From positions 20,404,813 through 20,468,812 of the forward strand of contig OZ020619.1 of assembly GCA_963971575.1 (NCBI GenBank): 64,000 bases of DNA, in the 5' to 3' direction. The notes beneath the pieces were generated by a model that saw only the letters and a list, made by a program, of their open reading frames with translations, did no database searches and was not told where the DNA came from. Of this stretch, positions 32,821 through 44,900 are shown piece after piece. Positions within the stretch are counted from its first letter, which is position 1, and the number at the start of each line of letters is the position of its first letter. The DNA comes from Liopterus haemorrhoidalis. Its lineage: Eukaryota > Arthropoda > Insecta > Coleoptera > Dytiscidae. The position numbers were made by a program, and so were the translations under genes.

Positions 32821-35210
32821 ATGTTAATCCTAGGAGATTTTAACATCCCTGCTATTAACGGATCAGATTACTTTTCTAACTTAAATTTAAATGACAAAAT
32901 ATCTACTGAATTATATAGTTGTATGAATCTTTTTAATCTCAGGTCTACCAATTAAATATTAAATAAAAATTCACGAACTCTTGACTTAGTACTTACTAAC
33001 CTGGCGAATATTACAGTTGACAAGGAATCTGATCCGCTAGTTGCGGAGGATAATGTACATCACCCAGCAATGTCCATAGTTGCTGAGTGCAAAACCTTTG
33101 TATACAAACAACCGTTAAATGATAGTGACTCATACAATTTTAAAAAGGCTGACTATTCAAAGGTTTATACTGAATTAAACAAAATAAATTTAAACACTGT
33201 TGTTTAAAAAACTTTTCTGACATAAATGAGGCAGTCAATAAATTTTACGACTTAATATACTCGATTTTTGACAAACATATTCCAAAAATTAATAGATATA
33301 AAAAGAATTTCGATCGTCTATTCACACCTCAAATGATTAGCGTACAGAAAGTTAAAATGTACCATTTAAAAAAAAAATTAAGGCTGGCTCAGGTGAAACA
33401 AATTACAACTCGACTATGTATAGACAGGCGAGGGGAGAACTGAAACATCTATTAAAGGTAAGAAATAGTGAATATACGAAGGATATTGAGAATGATATTT
33501 GCAGCGATCCCAAAAAATTCTAGACATTCGTTAATTCACAAAAAAGTCGGATACTAGTAATTGTTACACTGACGAACGAAAAAATACTTTTCACAATTAT
33601 TCCGATATTTCAAATGCATTTAGCGATTATTTTGAATCAGTTTTTGACAAGTTAGGTTCTATGCCAGATGTCAGCTTTAACAATTCTGCAACAGATAATG
33701 ATCCCAAACAAATTAAATTTAAAAATATTAGTACTGAAGAGGTCGTATGGTCCATAAAAAAACTAAAGCCTAAACGCTCATGCGGACCTGATTTAATACC
33801 CCCTTTTGTCATCAAAAGGTGCACAGACATATCATCGGAACCGCTTCAAATATTATTTAATTTATCTATTTCTAATAATACTTTTCCAGATAAATGGAAA
33901 TTGTCTAGAGTCTGTCCTATATATAAGTCGGGCGATAAAAAAAATAATCAACTATCGGGCTGTCTCTATTCTGTCTTCTTCCGCCAAAGTTTTTGAACAG
34001 ATTATCTACAGAGAGGTATTCCAACATGTTTCAGACAAAATAATATCTTGCCAACATGGGTTTTTACCAAGGAAATCTATTACTTCTAATCTTTTAACCA
34101 TTACAGATTTCATTGGTTCTAATCTTGACGCGAATGTCCAGACTGATGTCATTTATCTTGACATGAGTAAGGCATTTGATAAAATTTCGCATCATAGAAT
34201 ATTAAGATGTCTGGGATTGATGGGATTATCCCCAAATATACTGAGATGGTTTATATCATACTTAAAAGAAAGGGCGCAATACGTCGAGTATGAAGGGTGT
34301 AAATCGCTTATATACAAGTCTACTTCTGGCGTACCGCAGGGAAGTAACCTTGGTCCGCTCCTCTTCCTTCTGGCAGTCAATGACATTCCACAAAATATAA
34401 ATAACAGCAACTGTTTAATGTATGCCAACGATATCAAATTATTTAGGCAAATAAATAACATCTCGGATTGCTTAAAGTTACAGGATGATCTAAATGCCTT
34501 ATATCAGTGGAGCGTGAATTCAGGTCTAAACTTTAATCCTGCAAAAAGTAAAATCATGTCCTACACGAACAGTCGTACAGCGATATCGTATAATTATAGC
34601 ATGAATAATATCGGTATAACTAGAACTACAGTAGTAATAGATCTCGGTGTGCTTTTTGACAGCAAACCTACTTTCACAAACCACATTACAAATCTAGTAA
34701 ACGATTGTTATAAACTAACAGGTTTTATCCTTAGAACATCAAAGGATTTCAAACTAATTCAAACTTATTTAACATTATTTAATGCGCTAGTTACGAGCAA
34801 GCTCGGTACGACTCGGTAATTTGGTCACCATTTCATAAGAATCTTATTAAAATATTAGAACAAATTCAAACAAAATTCACTCAGAAATAAATATTCTGTT
34901 GAATCCTTAAGAATCCTTAAGAAGGCGCGACTTTCAAACTTTGTTTACATTGCATAAAATATGGAATGGTACCATGACTTGTCCCGATATCTTATCGCAA
35001 ATAAATATAAGAAAACCAGTTTGTGGAATAAGACAGAAAATACTGTTTTCAGAAAAACATGCACGCACAGAAACTTATAAAATGGGCCCCTTAAAAAGAA
35101 TGACAACACTTTTTAATACAGCTCTACATAAACACAAAGATGAAATTGGTATGAGTTTCACTTCATTTAAAAAAACGGTTCACAAATTATTGTGCAGCTT
35201 GGATAATTAG
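32821..35210 (+). pseudogene. LINE ORF2 remainder: endonuclease end and reverse transcriptase
   Basis: It opens with MLILGDFNIPAING, the endonuclease GDFN motif. RT fingers: KRSCGPDLIPPFVIKRC and FPDKWKLSRVCPIYKSGDKK. A frameshift near 33950 leads to INYRAVSILSSSAKVFEQII, then VIYLDMSKAFDKISHHRIL (first catalytic Asp present) and GVPQGSNLGPLLF. The catalytic YADD box reads YANDIK, an Asp-to-Asn change. The thumb and C-terminus continue to 34819, and after another break 34941-35210 ends LLCSLDN. Stops at about 32955 and 33205 also interrupt it. Confidence 0.82.
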
Positions 35211-35900
35211 AAGGTTTTAATCTGATTTATTATTGTGACTGTATGTTTATAATTTTATTTTTAATTTCCTCTGTTTTTGATACTTTTGTTTATCTACTTT
35301 TCTCAAACATGTAATATACATATTTGGTTATATTTTGTACTTGTTTTATATGTGTTTTATGTATGGTCACAAATGGGACTTCGGTCTGTACTGTCCTTAA
35401 AATCAATAAATTCTAAATTCTAAACATGAGACATGAAATAATCTCGGAGTTCGTTACAACTTAAAAAATAAAAAATCCAATTTAGTTCCGCTTAAACATA
35501 ATAAATAGCGTATACAGAAAAAGGTAAAATGGATATGAGTAAAAACAAAAATCTTGTTATATATTAAATACTGTCTCATCATATTAATCTGTTAATAAGA
35601 GTAGTATTAATCAAATTTTAAACTGAAAAACATGAAATAAAACCGGTTAAAATCGGCATTGAATATTTTTAATTTAATTTTCGTTCTTGAAAAAAAAACC
35701 AAACGTCGTTCCCGTTTCCGTGTTTTAAAAAATTCTAGTAATATCGTTATTTGGTGTTCGTTTTCGGTTTGTTATTATCCTAGATAAAAATTGAATCAAA
35801 GAGTCGAGAATCGACATTTTTTCCGACTCTCGACTCCGACTTTCGACTCCTCCAAAAAGCTTCGACTTCTCAACTCCGATTCCGCCTCTCCATCCCTGGA

Positions 35901-36464
35901 TATTCGGCGTTATGAAGTGCAGTATTCAGCAAATATGCAGGTATATGCAGGTATTCACTGTAAATTTTTGTGTCATTTCTTAAGCGCCTAAATATATTTG
36001 TAATACTTTTATCGAGTTATACTCTAAAATAATTCAGTTCTATTAGTTTTTAAATGTTCATACATATATCTTACTTGAAGACTTCATGCTGCAAGCAAAA
36101 AAATCATTCAATAATAGCAAGTATGGCGTAATTTTGGCATATCGAAACACACAGGCTCGATAATACTACTGATAGTTTTACTGTTTTACTTTATAATATA
36201 CTGTATACTAACAAAATTTTAAAAAAATGTCTTACGACTCATCTTACTTTCTTCTGCATATTATTTATTAACTAATACATAATAGATTTTTTTGTCTTAA
36301 ATCCAGACATTTAACTGGTAGAAAGATAAAATTGGAAATTTAACAATAACGCTGTAAAATTACAATGTATCCCAAAAACACGAAATGTATTAATAATGTT
36401 AGTTATAGGTCAGTCGTTACATCAACGCAGTTGGTCATTTTGCGTCATAACTGCAATGACAAAC
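35901..36464. other. No gene recognised
   Basis: AT-rich flank with no coding signal. Confidence 0.4.
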
Positions 36465-36591
36465 TTAAGCGGTACCTTGACGCACAATATTATTGTGCAA
36501 TTTATTGTAAAATATTTTTGATGGGTGTCCCCAAACGGTGCAATATCTTTTCGCAATATTTTAGTTGAAGTCTGGTATTTCTGTAGTCAAC

Positions 36592-36900
36592 ATGTTGAGT
36601 GACACGGAAGCACCTTGTGTGGCCATTGCCCTAGCTGTGTGCTTTAAAAAGAAGAAAAAGAAGAAGCGCAGATGGACGAAGGAATGGTTCAAAAAAAGGA
36701 TTGAGTATACTCATGAAAACTTGTTAAATGAATTAAAACTAAGTGAACCAAGCGATTTTCGTAATTTTCTGCGACTAGATGGTACATCATTTGATGACCT
36801 GCTAAAAATGATTATCCCTCAAATTAAAAAAATGAATACTACTATGCGAGATGCGATTCCTCCATTCATTCCTGAAGTTAGTGCGCAAGGAATTGAATTT
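36592..36900 (+). pseudogene. Harbinger transposase, N-terminal part only
   Basis: From the ATG at 36592 it reads a Lys-rich segment, then RRWTKEWFKKRIEYTHENLL, NELKLSEPSDFRNFLRLDGT and [15 protein letters not shown], the N-terminal helical region of PIF/Harbinger nucleases. It breaks off after [12 protein letters not shown], and the nuclease domain with its Asp residues is absent. Codons after about 36895 are unrelated sequence in frame. Confidence 0.8.
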
Positions 36901-36959
36901 TTTTATTACTTGTTGTTTATCGTCATCCGGATATTTTTCTTTATATTTGTGAAGCAGAT

Positions 36960-37085
36960 GTTCATATTGTTCATTTTTTTTAAAATTCTGTTACTGTACT
37001 CATCACTTTTGACATTCCACAAAGCTGGTAATGAATGATATACCTCGATACACTCTAACATAAATTTTCTTCTTTCAATTTCGTA
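36960..37085 (-). pseudogene. MADF-domain protein fragment of the Harbinger element
   Basis: The minus strand reads FMLECIEVYHSLPALWNVKS, then DEYSNR, the start of a MADF (Myb/SANT-like) domain. Harbinger elements encode such a DNA-binding partner that brings the transposase into the nucleus and to the ends. Only about 40 residues remain, pointing toward the transposase fragment. Confidence 0.75.
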
Positions 37086-37654
37086 GCCTTCGAGGTACCT
37101 TCGAGAACGATCGAGAGAGAACTGAACTGAAATTGCACAATATTGTAAATGCTCCCCACAGACGACACAATATATTTCACATTGCACAATAAATATCAAA
37201 CCATTTTTGATTCACGCAATATATTGTACAACCGCAATATTATTGTACAATATGACATATTGCACAATAATATTGAACGTCTAGGGACCGCTTTAGTGAT
37301 GAAAAAATAACTAAATCGATTTTTTGCATGTGAATTATAGACTAACTAGTGCACCCATTGCCAACCATGTTGGCAAACACATCATTACCTTAATGTGGAA
37401 CTTGCTCGACGCCTCTGACTTCTTTCTCTAGCCATACGCCTTACTTCATGAAGTGTATGAAGTGCCTTACTTCTAGTGAATAGTATATACCAAGGCGAGT
37501 TTTACTCAATAAATTACATTTACATTTTTGAAAATAAAGGTAATTTATAATGTTTAATTTATTTTTACATTAATTTACCATTTTAACCAAAATGTATTCA
37601 AAAATATCGCAAATCACTTTAAATAATCGTGTAGATATAAAATAAGTCAGTATT

Positions 37655-38120
37655 ATATGGGGATAAATCTGCAAAATATCATTCACATCGGTCAAAGGAT
37701 ATAAGACTTTCTCGTTTATGCCTACGAAACCCTAGACATTTCTATATGGTATTTTATCCGCAGTTTCTTAAAGAATAAATCTGCAAAATATTGTTCATAT
37801 TGATCAAAGCATATAGGAGTATCTAGAGTTTTTTGTTTATGCCTACGAAACCCTACACATTTCTATATGTAATTATATTCGTAGATTCTTAGATAATAAA
37901 TCTACAAAAAATTGTTCATATCGGTCGAAGCATATAGGAGTATCTAGAGTTTCTTGTTTATGCCTACGAAACCCTAGACATTACTATATGTAATTATATT
38001 CGTAGATTATTAGAAAATAAATCTGCAAAATATTATTCATATCGGTCAAAGCATATAGAAATTTCTAGAGTTTATTTTTTATGCCAACGAAACCCTAGAC
38101 ATTTATCTATGTTATTTTAT
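37655..38120 (+). repeat. Tandem repeat, about 121-bp unit, four copies
   Basis: AATAAATCTGCAAAATATT-type starts lie near 37663, 37775, 37896 and 38017. Each unit holds ATCGGTCAAAGCATATAGGA and TTTATGCCTACGAAACCCTA. The last two periods are 121 bp. Confidence 0.88.
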
Positions 38121-38290
38121 TAAATTCAGATAAATTAAATACCAGCCGCTGAAAAATACCAAAATGTTTTTAGTCTAGCTATAGCTGGTGACACTTCGGT
38201 AAGCTTCGGAATATTTCGTTGCATTTCGGAATCTCGCTTCAAGTTTGACGTCATATAATTATACTACCTCTTTGGAGGACAGGCAGGGAC

Positions 38291-38336
38291 GCACCCAGCC
38301 ACCCAGCCACCCAACCACCCAACCACCCAGCCATTC
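38291..38336 (+). repeat. CACCCAGC/CACCCAAC octamer repeat
   Basis: About five copies of an 8-bp unit, C-rich on this strand. Confidence 0.85.
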
Positions 38337-39355
38337 AGCGACATACGTTGGAGTATTATATTATAGATATATTGCTCTTCACTCTTTTATTTTACTAAAA
38401 CATACCTTTTGAATGCATATTTAGTTTGTGTTCGTAGAGTTCGTCAATTTTGAAAATTTACAAATTTTAAAAGTTTTTATTTAATATAGGGACATTTGTA
38501 TTGGTATAAAACAATGTTTACATTTGACATTTTATAATACGTTCTGATGTGTTTAGATAGTTGTGTTCACATACAGTAACTAAGTCTAACTTATAGTAAT
38601 TTCTAAATTACTTATAGTAATATCTAAAAACTTTTTTTTATATAGTTTGTTGTTTATTTAGCAGTTTTGTGTTTAGTTATATATTTTCTTATAGATATCT
38701 TATATTTTTCCATTTGATATTTTGTGTAGTGCATATTTTTTTATGTTAAATTCAACGTACTTCCATTATCTTTTCTTTGATCATATTTTTGGATCACATC
38801 AGCCCTTTTTATGACTATTTTGCCTATTAGAATAGTTTATTTGTTTCTATTCTGTTCTTATTCTTATATTTTCATTTCATATTGATACAAGTGACAGCGT
38901 ACGAATATTACATTCGCTAAATGGGTGGATGTGAGAAAACGTTCTAAATATGACTAAATTCCACAAAAATATGTGACGTTTCCAGTGACGCAATTGCACT
39001 GATTCGCCGACTACCCTATAGAAGCTGAACTAGGAATATTTAAAATAAAGAATTTGAAAAAGTATTTCAATTACTTTCTGGTATTTGAAATATTATATTA
39101 CAAATACTTCAAAAAAATGCTCTTAGTAATACTTCTAATATTTCAAATACTTTTTATAAGTGGTGACTGATAGTATTTAGTATTTGATATGTGAAATACT
39201 TTTACTAAGTATTTGGCACAGTTCTGAATAGGAGCTTGTGGCCAAATAGTAAAATCCTCAAGTATTCACATTGAGGGATTCAAGAGAAACTAAATGCTAT
39301 GCGCACAGTAAGGTGTACTTGCAGGAAGTTCTATATAAAATGTAAAATATATTAT
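38337..39355. other. No gene recognised; AGTATTTGAAATACTT palindromes
   Basis: AT-rich. At 39030-39215 there are several mutually inverted AAGTATTT/AAATACTT motifs, like the subterminal motifs of some hAT elements, but I found no ends. Confidence 0.4.
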
Positions 39356-41956
39356 ACTAGCTGAGTACCCGTGCTTCGCTACGGTTTATTGACGGTTTAC
39401 CATCATCGTGCAATTATAATAAGTCATAGTTCTTTATAGATCACATTGCTGACTCTCTCCTCAGGTGTAGATTCACCCCGTTAGAGGTTCATACTAATTA
39501 CAAATAAAATTCGTAGTTTGTTTCTAAACATGTGCACGGGTAACTTTTATAAGGAAAAACCTAGTCGATATCTCATCTGTCCTAAGAGAAACTAAGGAAT
39601 CCGTGAAAACAAAAAATTGACTCCTTTTCACCTCATATGGGTCGAAAAATCCTTTCTTAGTGCGTTCTTACGTTATATCGAGAAATGTACTCATGGAATT
39701 TCTTATTTCTAATAAAAAATTCTTTAGGAATGAAATTTAAAAAGCTGTTAGAACGCTATCGAAAGATTTTAAAAAGTCACCTATATGCCAGAAAGGAATG
39801 TTATAACTCAAGAAGCACAGCCCCCCCCTATTTACATTTAGAGGTGAAATTTTAAAAGACTCTCGAAACTATCTCGAGATATTTAAAAAAGACACCGGTG
39901 TGCCAAAAATGAATGTTATAACCTAATAAACACAGGAAATACGACGGGTTGTATAATTCACCCCGATTATAGATTTACCCCTTTAGGGGTTGATTAGGAA
40001 AGAATTCAGGAATAAAATTTTCGGCATTTGTATGGTTATTCATTATAAGTAAAAGCCAAGTCGATATCTTATTGGTACTAAGAAATATTAAGGAATCCTT
40101 GATATCACATTTCAGCCCTTTGGGGTTGAATTTCGAAAAATAACGTCTTAATGGGAACTTACGTCATACAGGGAATATACTTTACGAATGTCATGTATCT
40201 TGTCCAGAGGACGTTCTATCGAGTAAAAAATATCCATTTACCCCTTTAGGGTGAAATTTAAAAAACTGTCAATACCATTTCAAGATATTTTGAAGACACC
40301 TATATGCCAAAAGGAATTTTATAATTCAACAAACACAGGGAATATGATGGGTTGTATAATTAACCCTGTTCGGAAATTCACCACTTTAGGGGTGATTAGA
40401 AAAAAATCCTGAAATAGGTTTTTCAACATTTATATGGGTAATCTTTGTAAGAAAAACCAAGACGATATCTTATTGGTCCGTAGAGATATTTAAGAATCCT
40501 TGAAATTACATTTCACCCCTTAGGGGTTGAATTTCGAAAAATCCCGTCTTAGTGTATGCTTACCTCATGGAGGGAATATACTTTGCGAATATCATGTATG
40601 TATGCTCAAGGGTGTTCTATCAAATAAAAAATATCCTTTTACCTCTTTAGGGGTGAAATTTTGAAAAACTGTCAAAACCATTTCAAGATATTTTAGAAAG
40701 ACATCTATATGCCAAATAGGAATTTAATAACTCAACAAACACAGGAAATACGTCGGGTTTTATAATTCTCCCTGATTGTAGATTCACCCTTTTAGGGGAT
40801 GAATAGGACAAAATCCTGAAATAAGTTTTTCAACATTTATATGGATAATATTTAGAAGCAAAAATGAAGGCGATATATTATTGGACCTGTGAGATATTGA
40901 GGAATCCGTGAAAACACATTTTACCCCATTTCACCCCTTAGGGGTTGAATTTCCAAAAATCATTTCTTAGGGGGTTGTTGAGTCATAAAAGGGATATACT
41001 CCCCGAATTTTATGTTTCTCTGTCTAGACGACATTCTACCGAATATAAAATACCAAGTTACCCCTTTAGGGGTGAAATTTAAAAAAAGGTCAATACACTT
41101 TTTAAATATTTAAAAGATACCTATATGCTTAAAATAAATGTTATAACACAACAAACACAGAAGATGCGAAGGGTTCCATAATTCACCCTGATTGTAGATT
41201 CACCCCTTTAGGGGTTGTTAGTACAAAATCCTGAAAATGTTTCCACATAAATGTTGAAAAACGGTTTTTCAACATTTATGTGGGTAGTCTTTGTAAGCAA
41301 AAGCAAGGCGATATATTCTTGACCTAAAATATACTGAGGAATCCGTGAAAACACATTTCACCCTTTTTCACCCCTGAGAGGTCGAATTTCGAAAAATCAT
41401 TTCTTAGGGGGTTCTTAAGTCATAAAAGGGATATACTCCCCGAATTTTATGTTTCTTTGTCTAGACGAAATTCTAACAAAAAAAAAAAATACCAATTTAC
41501 CCCTTTAGGGGTGAAATTTAAAAAAACGGTCAAAACACTTTCTAAATATTTTAAAAAGACACCTATATGCCAAAAATGAATGTTATAACACAATAAACAC
41601 AGAAGATGCGAAGGGTTCTATAATTCACCCTGATTGTAGATTCACCCCTTTAGGGATCGATTAGAACAAAATCCTGAAATAAGTTTTTTAATATTTACAT
41701 GAGTAATCTTTGTAAGCTAAAACCAAGTCGATATCTTATTGGACCTAAGAGATATTAAGGAAACCGTGAAGCCACATTTTACCCCTTTTAACCCCCTTTT
41801 CACCCACTTAGAGGATGAGTTTCGAAAAATCCGTTCTTAGTGGGTGCTTACGTCATGGAGGGAATATACTCGCCGAATTTCATGATTGTAGGTCCAGTGG
41901 TTTGGGCTGGGCGTTGATTATGAGTAGGTAGCTTAGTTACGATTTTATATATATAG
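39356..41956 (+). mobile_element. E1: tandem-unit element, long (~405-bp) units
   Basis: The head is ACTAGCTGAGTACCCGTGCT followed by TCGCTACGG. The body is about six repeats of a 400-440-bp unit marked by CACCCCTTTAGGGGTTGATT (near 39990, 40386, 40790, 41205, 41643). The tail is GGTCCAGTGGTTTGGGCTGG, then GCGTTGATTATGAG and GATTTTATATATATAG. No ORF of substance. The head and tail resemble RTE/Proto2-type short elements, but the origin is inferred. Confidence 0.75.
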
Positions 41957-44900
41957 ACTAGCTGAGCACCCGTGCTTCGCTACGGTATATTGACGATCTC
42001 GTTAGTGTCATTAGTGTAAAATACTCAGTTTGTTTTTAAACATGTTTATGGGTAACATTTATAAGCAAAAACCTAGTCGATATCTCATTTGTCCTAAGAG
42101 ATATTGAGGAATCCGTGAAAAAACTTTTTACTCTTTTTCACCACATAGAGGTCGAACTTCAAGAAATCCCTTCGTAGTGGGTTCTTACGAACAAACGAAG
42201 GAAATACGAAGGGTTCTATACCCTGAAGGCTGAGTCACCCTTTTTGGGGTTGGTTATGGTAAAATTTTAAAATAAGTTTAAGTTTAACTAAGTATGGGTA
42301 ACTTTTGTAAGCAAAAACCAAGTCAATATCTCAATAGTCCTAAGAGATATTGAGGAATCCGTGAAATCAAATTTCAGCCCTTTTCACCCCCTTAGAATTT
42401 TGAAAAGTTTAATATTAGTGGGTGCTTACGTCATGGAAGGAATATATTTCCCGAATTTCATGTCCCTATGTCAAGAGACGATCTATCGAATAAAAAATAC
42501 CAATGAACCCCGTTAGGGATAAATTTAAAAAAATGTCAACACGCTTACTAAATATTTTAAAAAGAAAGCTAAGTAGGTTTCTATTTAATAGAAACCTATG
42601 TAAGGTTTCTATAATTCACCCCGAATATAGATTCATGCCTTTAGGGGTTGATTAGGGCAAAATCCTGAATTTTTTTTGCTAACATTTCTATGAGTAACCT
42701 TTGAAAGCAAAAACCAAGTCGATATCTGATTGGATCTAAGAGTTATTGAGGAATTCATGAAATCATATTTCACCCCCTTTTTACCCCCTTAGAGGTCTAC
42801 TTTCGAAAAATCACTTCTTAGTGGAATATATTTTGCGAATTTCATGTATTTATGTCCAAAAAACGTTCTATCGAATAAAAAATACCCATTTACCCCTTTA
42901 AGGGTGAAATTTTAAAAAACTGTCAAAATTATTTCGAGGTATTTTAAAAAGACATCTATGTGCCAAAAAGGAATGTTATGACTAAACAAACACAGGAAAT
43001 ACGACAGGATGTATAATTCACCCCGAATGTAGATTCACCCCTTTAGGAGTCGATTAGGATAAAATACTGAAATAAGTTTTTGGCATTTGTATAAGTAATC
43101 TTTATAAGCAAAAATCAAATCGCTTATAACTTATTGGTCCTAAGAAATATTAAGGAATCCTTGAAATCACATTTCCCCCTTTAGGGATGATATTTTAAAA
43201 AAATTTCAAAACCATTTCGAGATATTAAAAAAAAACAACCATCAGCCAAAAATAATTGTTATGACTCAACAAATACAGGAAATACGACGGGAAGTATAAT
43301 TAAGTCCAAATGTAGATCCACCGTTTTAGGTGTTGATTAGGACAAAATCCTGAAATAGGTTTTTCGGCCTTTGTATTAGTAATCTTTATAAGCAAAAACC
43401 AAATCGATATTTTATTGGTCCTCAGAGATATTAGAAAATCATTGAAATCTCATTTCACCCCTTTTAACCCTTTAGGCGGAAATTAAAATAACCGTGAAAA
43501 CTATTTCGAGATATTTAAAAAAGACAACTATGTGCCAAAAAGGTATGTTATAAGTCAACCAACACAGAAAAAATGACTGCATGTATAATTCACCCCAATT
43601 GGAGATTCACTCCTTTCGGGGTTGATTAGGGCAAAATCCTAAAATAGGTTTTTCGGCATTTGAATGAGTAATCTTTGTTAGCAAAAACCAAGTCGATATT
43701 TTATTGGTACTAAGAGATATTAAGAAATCCTTGAGTTCACATTTCACCCATTTTCACCCTTAAGGGGTGCAATTTTAAAACACTGTCAATATTATTTAGG
43801 GATATTTTAAAAAGACACTTATGTGCCAAAGAGAAATTTTATAACTCAACAAACACAGGAAATACAACGGGATGTATAATTCACCCCGTTTGTAGATACA
43901 CCCCTTTAGGGGTTGATTAGGACAAATTCCTGAAATAAGTTTTTCAGCATTTGTATGGGTAATCTTTGTAAGCAAAAACCAAGTCGGTATCTTATTGGTC
44001 CTAAGAGATATTAAGAAATCCTTGAATTAACATTTCACCCCTTTTCACCCTTTAGGGATGTAATTTTAAAAAACTGTCAATACCGTTTCGAGATATTTTA
44101 AAAAGACACCTACGTGTAAAAAATAAAATTTATAAGTCAACAAACACATGAAATACGACGGGACGTATAATTCACCCCGTTTGTAGACTCATCCCTTTAA
44201 GGGTTGATTAGGACAAAATCCTGAAATAAGTTTTTCAGCATTTGTAAAGGTAATCATTGTAAGTAACAACCAAGTCGGTATCTTATTGGTCCTAAGAGAT
44301 ATTAGGGAATCCTTGAATTAACATTTCAGCCCGTTTCACCCTTTAGGGATGTAATTTTAAAAAACTGTCAATACCATTTCCAGTTATTTTAAAAAGACAA
44401 CTATGTGCAAAAAATAAATTTTATAACTCAACAAACACATGAAATACGATGGGATGTATAATTCACCCCGTTTCTAGATTCATCCCTTTAAGGGTTGATT
44501 AGGACAAAATCGTGAAATAAGTTTTTCGGCATTTGTATGGGTAATCTTTGTAAGTAAAAACCAAGTCGGTATCTTATTGGTCCTAAGAGATATTAGGGAA
44601 TCCTTGAATTAACATTTCAGCCCGTTTTACCTTTTAGGGATGTAATTTTAAAATACTGTCAATACCATTTAGAGATATTTTAAAAAGACACCTATGTGCA
44701 AAAAAAAAATTTTATAAGTCAACAGACACATGAAATACGACGGGACGTATAATTCACCCCGTTTGTAGATTCATCCCTTTAAGGGTTGATTAGGACAAAA
44801 TCCTGAAATAAGTTTTTCAGCATTTGTAAGGGTAATCATTGTAAGTAACAACCAAGTCGGTATCTTATTGGTCCTAAGAGATATTAGGGAATCCTTGAAT

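Larger units (their letters stand above)
29820..35425 (+). mobile_element. CR1/Jockey-like LINE with PHD-finger ORF1, broken
   Basis: ORF1 has a PHD finger, coiled coil and an L1-like RNA-binding domain. ORF2 has endonuclease and RT. The element is interrupted by a TIR MITE (30822-31381) and a dispersed repeat (about 31786-32818). It ends near 35425 with AATAAATTCTAAATTCTAA, a short tandem 3' terminus typical of CR1-like LINEs. Several stops and frameshifts show it is dead. Confidence 0.8.
27985..35512. mobile_element. MITE-X copy 3, split by 7 kb of later insertions
   Basis: The left part begins GTATTCCAAATATTTAAGCG at 27985 and runs to about 28305. The right part resumes near 35425 with CATGAGACATGAAATAATCT and ends TAGTTCCGCTTAAAC. 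The split falls where copy 2 has its continuous interior, so the LINE and dispersed repeats at 28306-35425 are insertions in this copy. Confidence 0.55.
36468..37292. mobile_element. Deleted PIF/Harbinger element with two convergent gene remnants
   Basis: The ends are AGCGGTACCTTGACG and, inverted, AGCGGTCCCTAGACG, both flanked by TTA (36465-36467, 37293-37295). CAATATTATTGTGCAAT palindromes lie just inside both ends. The 825-bp body carries the start of a Harbinger transposase on the plus strand and part of a MADF protein on the minus strand. Confidence 0.85.

Noticed and set aside
36365..36568. 67-codon plus-strand frame before the Harbinger transposase
   Set aside because: It crosses the left end of the Harbinger element at 36468, so it mixes flank and terminal repeat.
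38291..38336. C-rich telomere-like repeat
   Set aside because: The unit is CACCCAGC/CACCCAAC, not the TTAGG type of arthropods, and it is internal and short.
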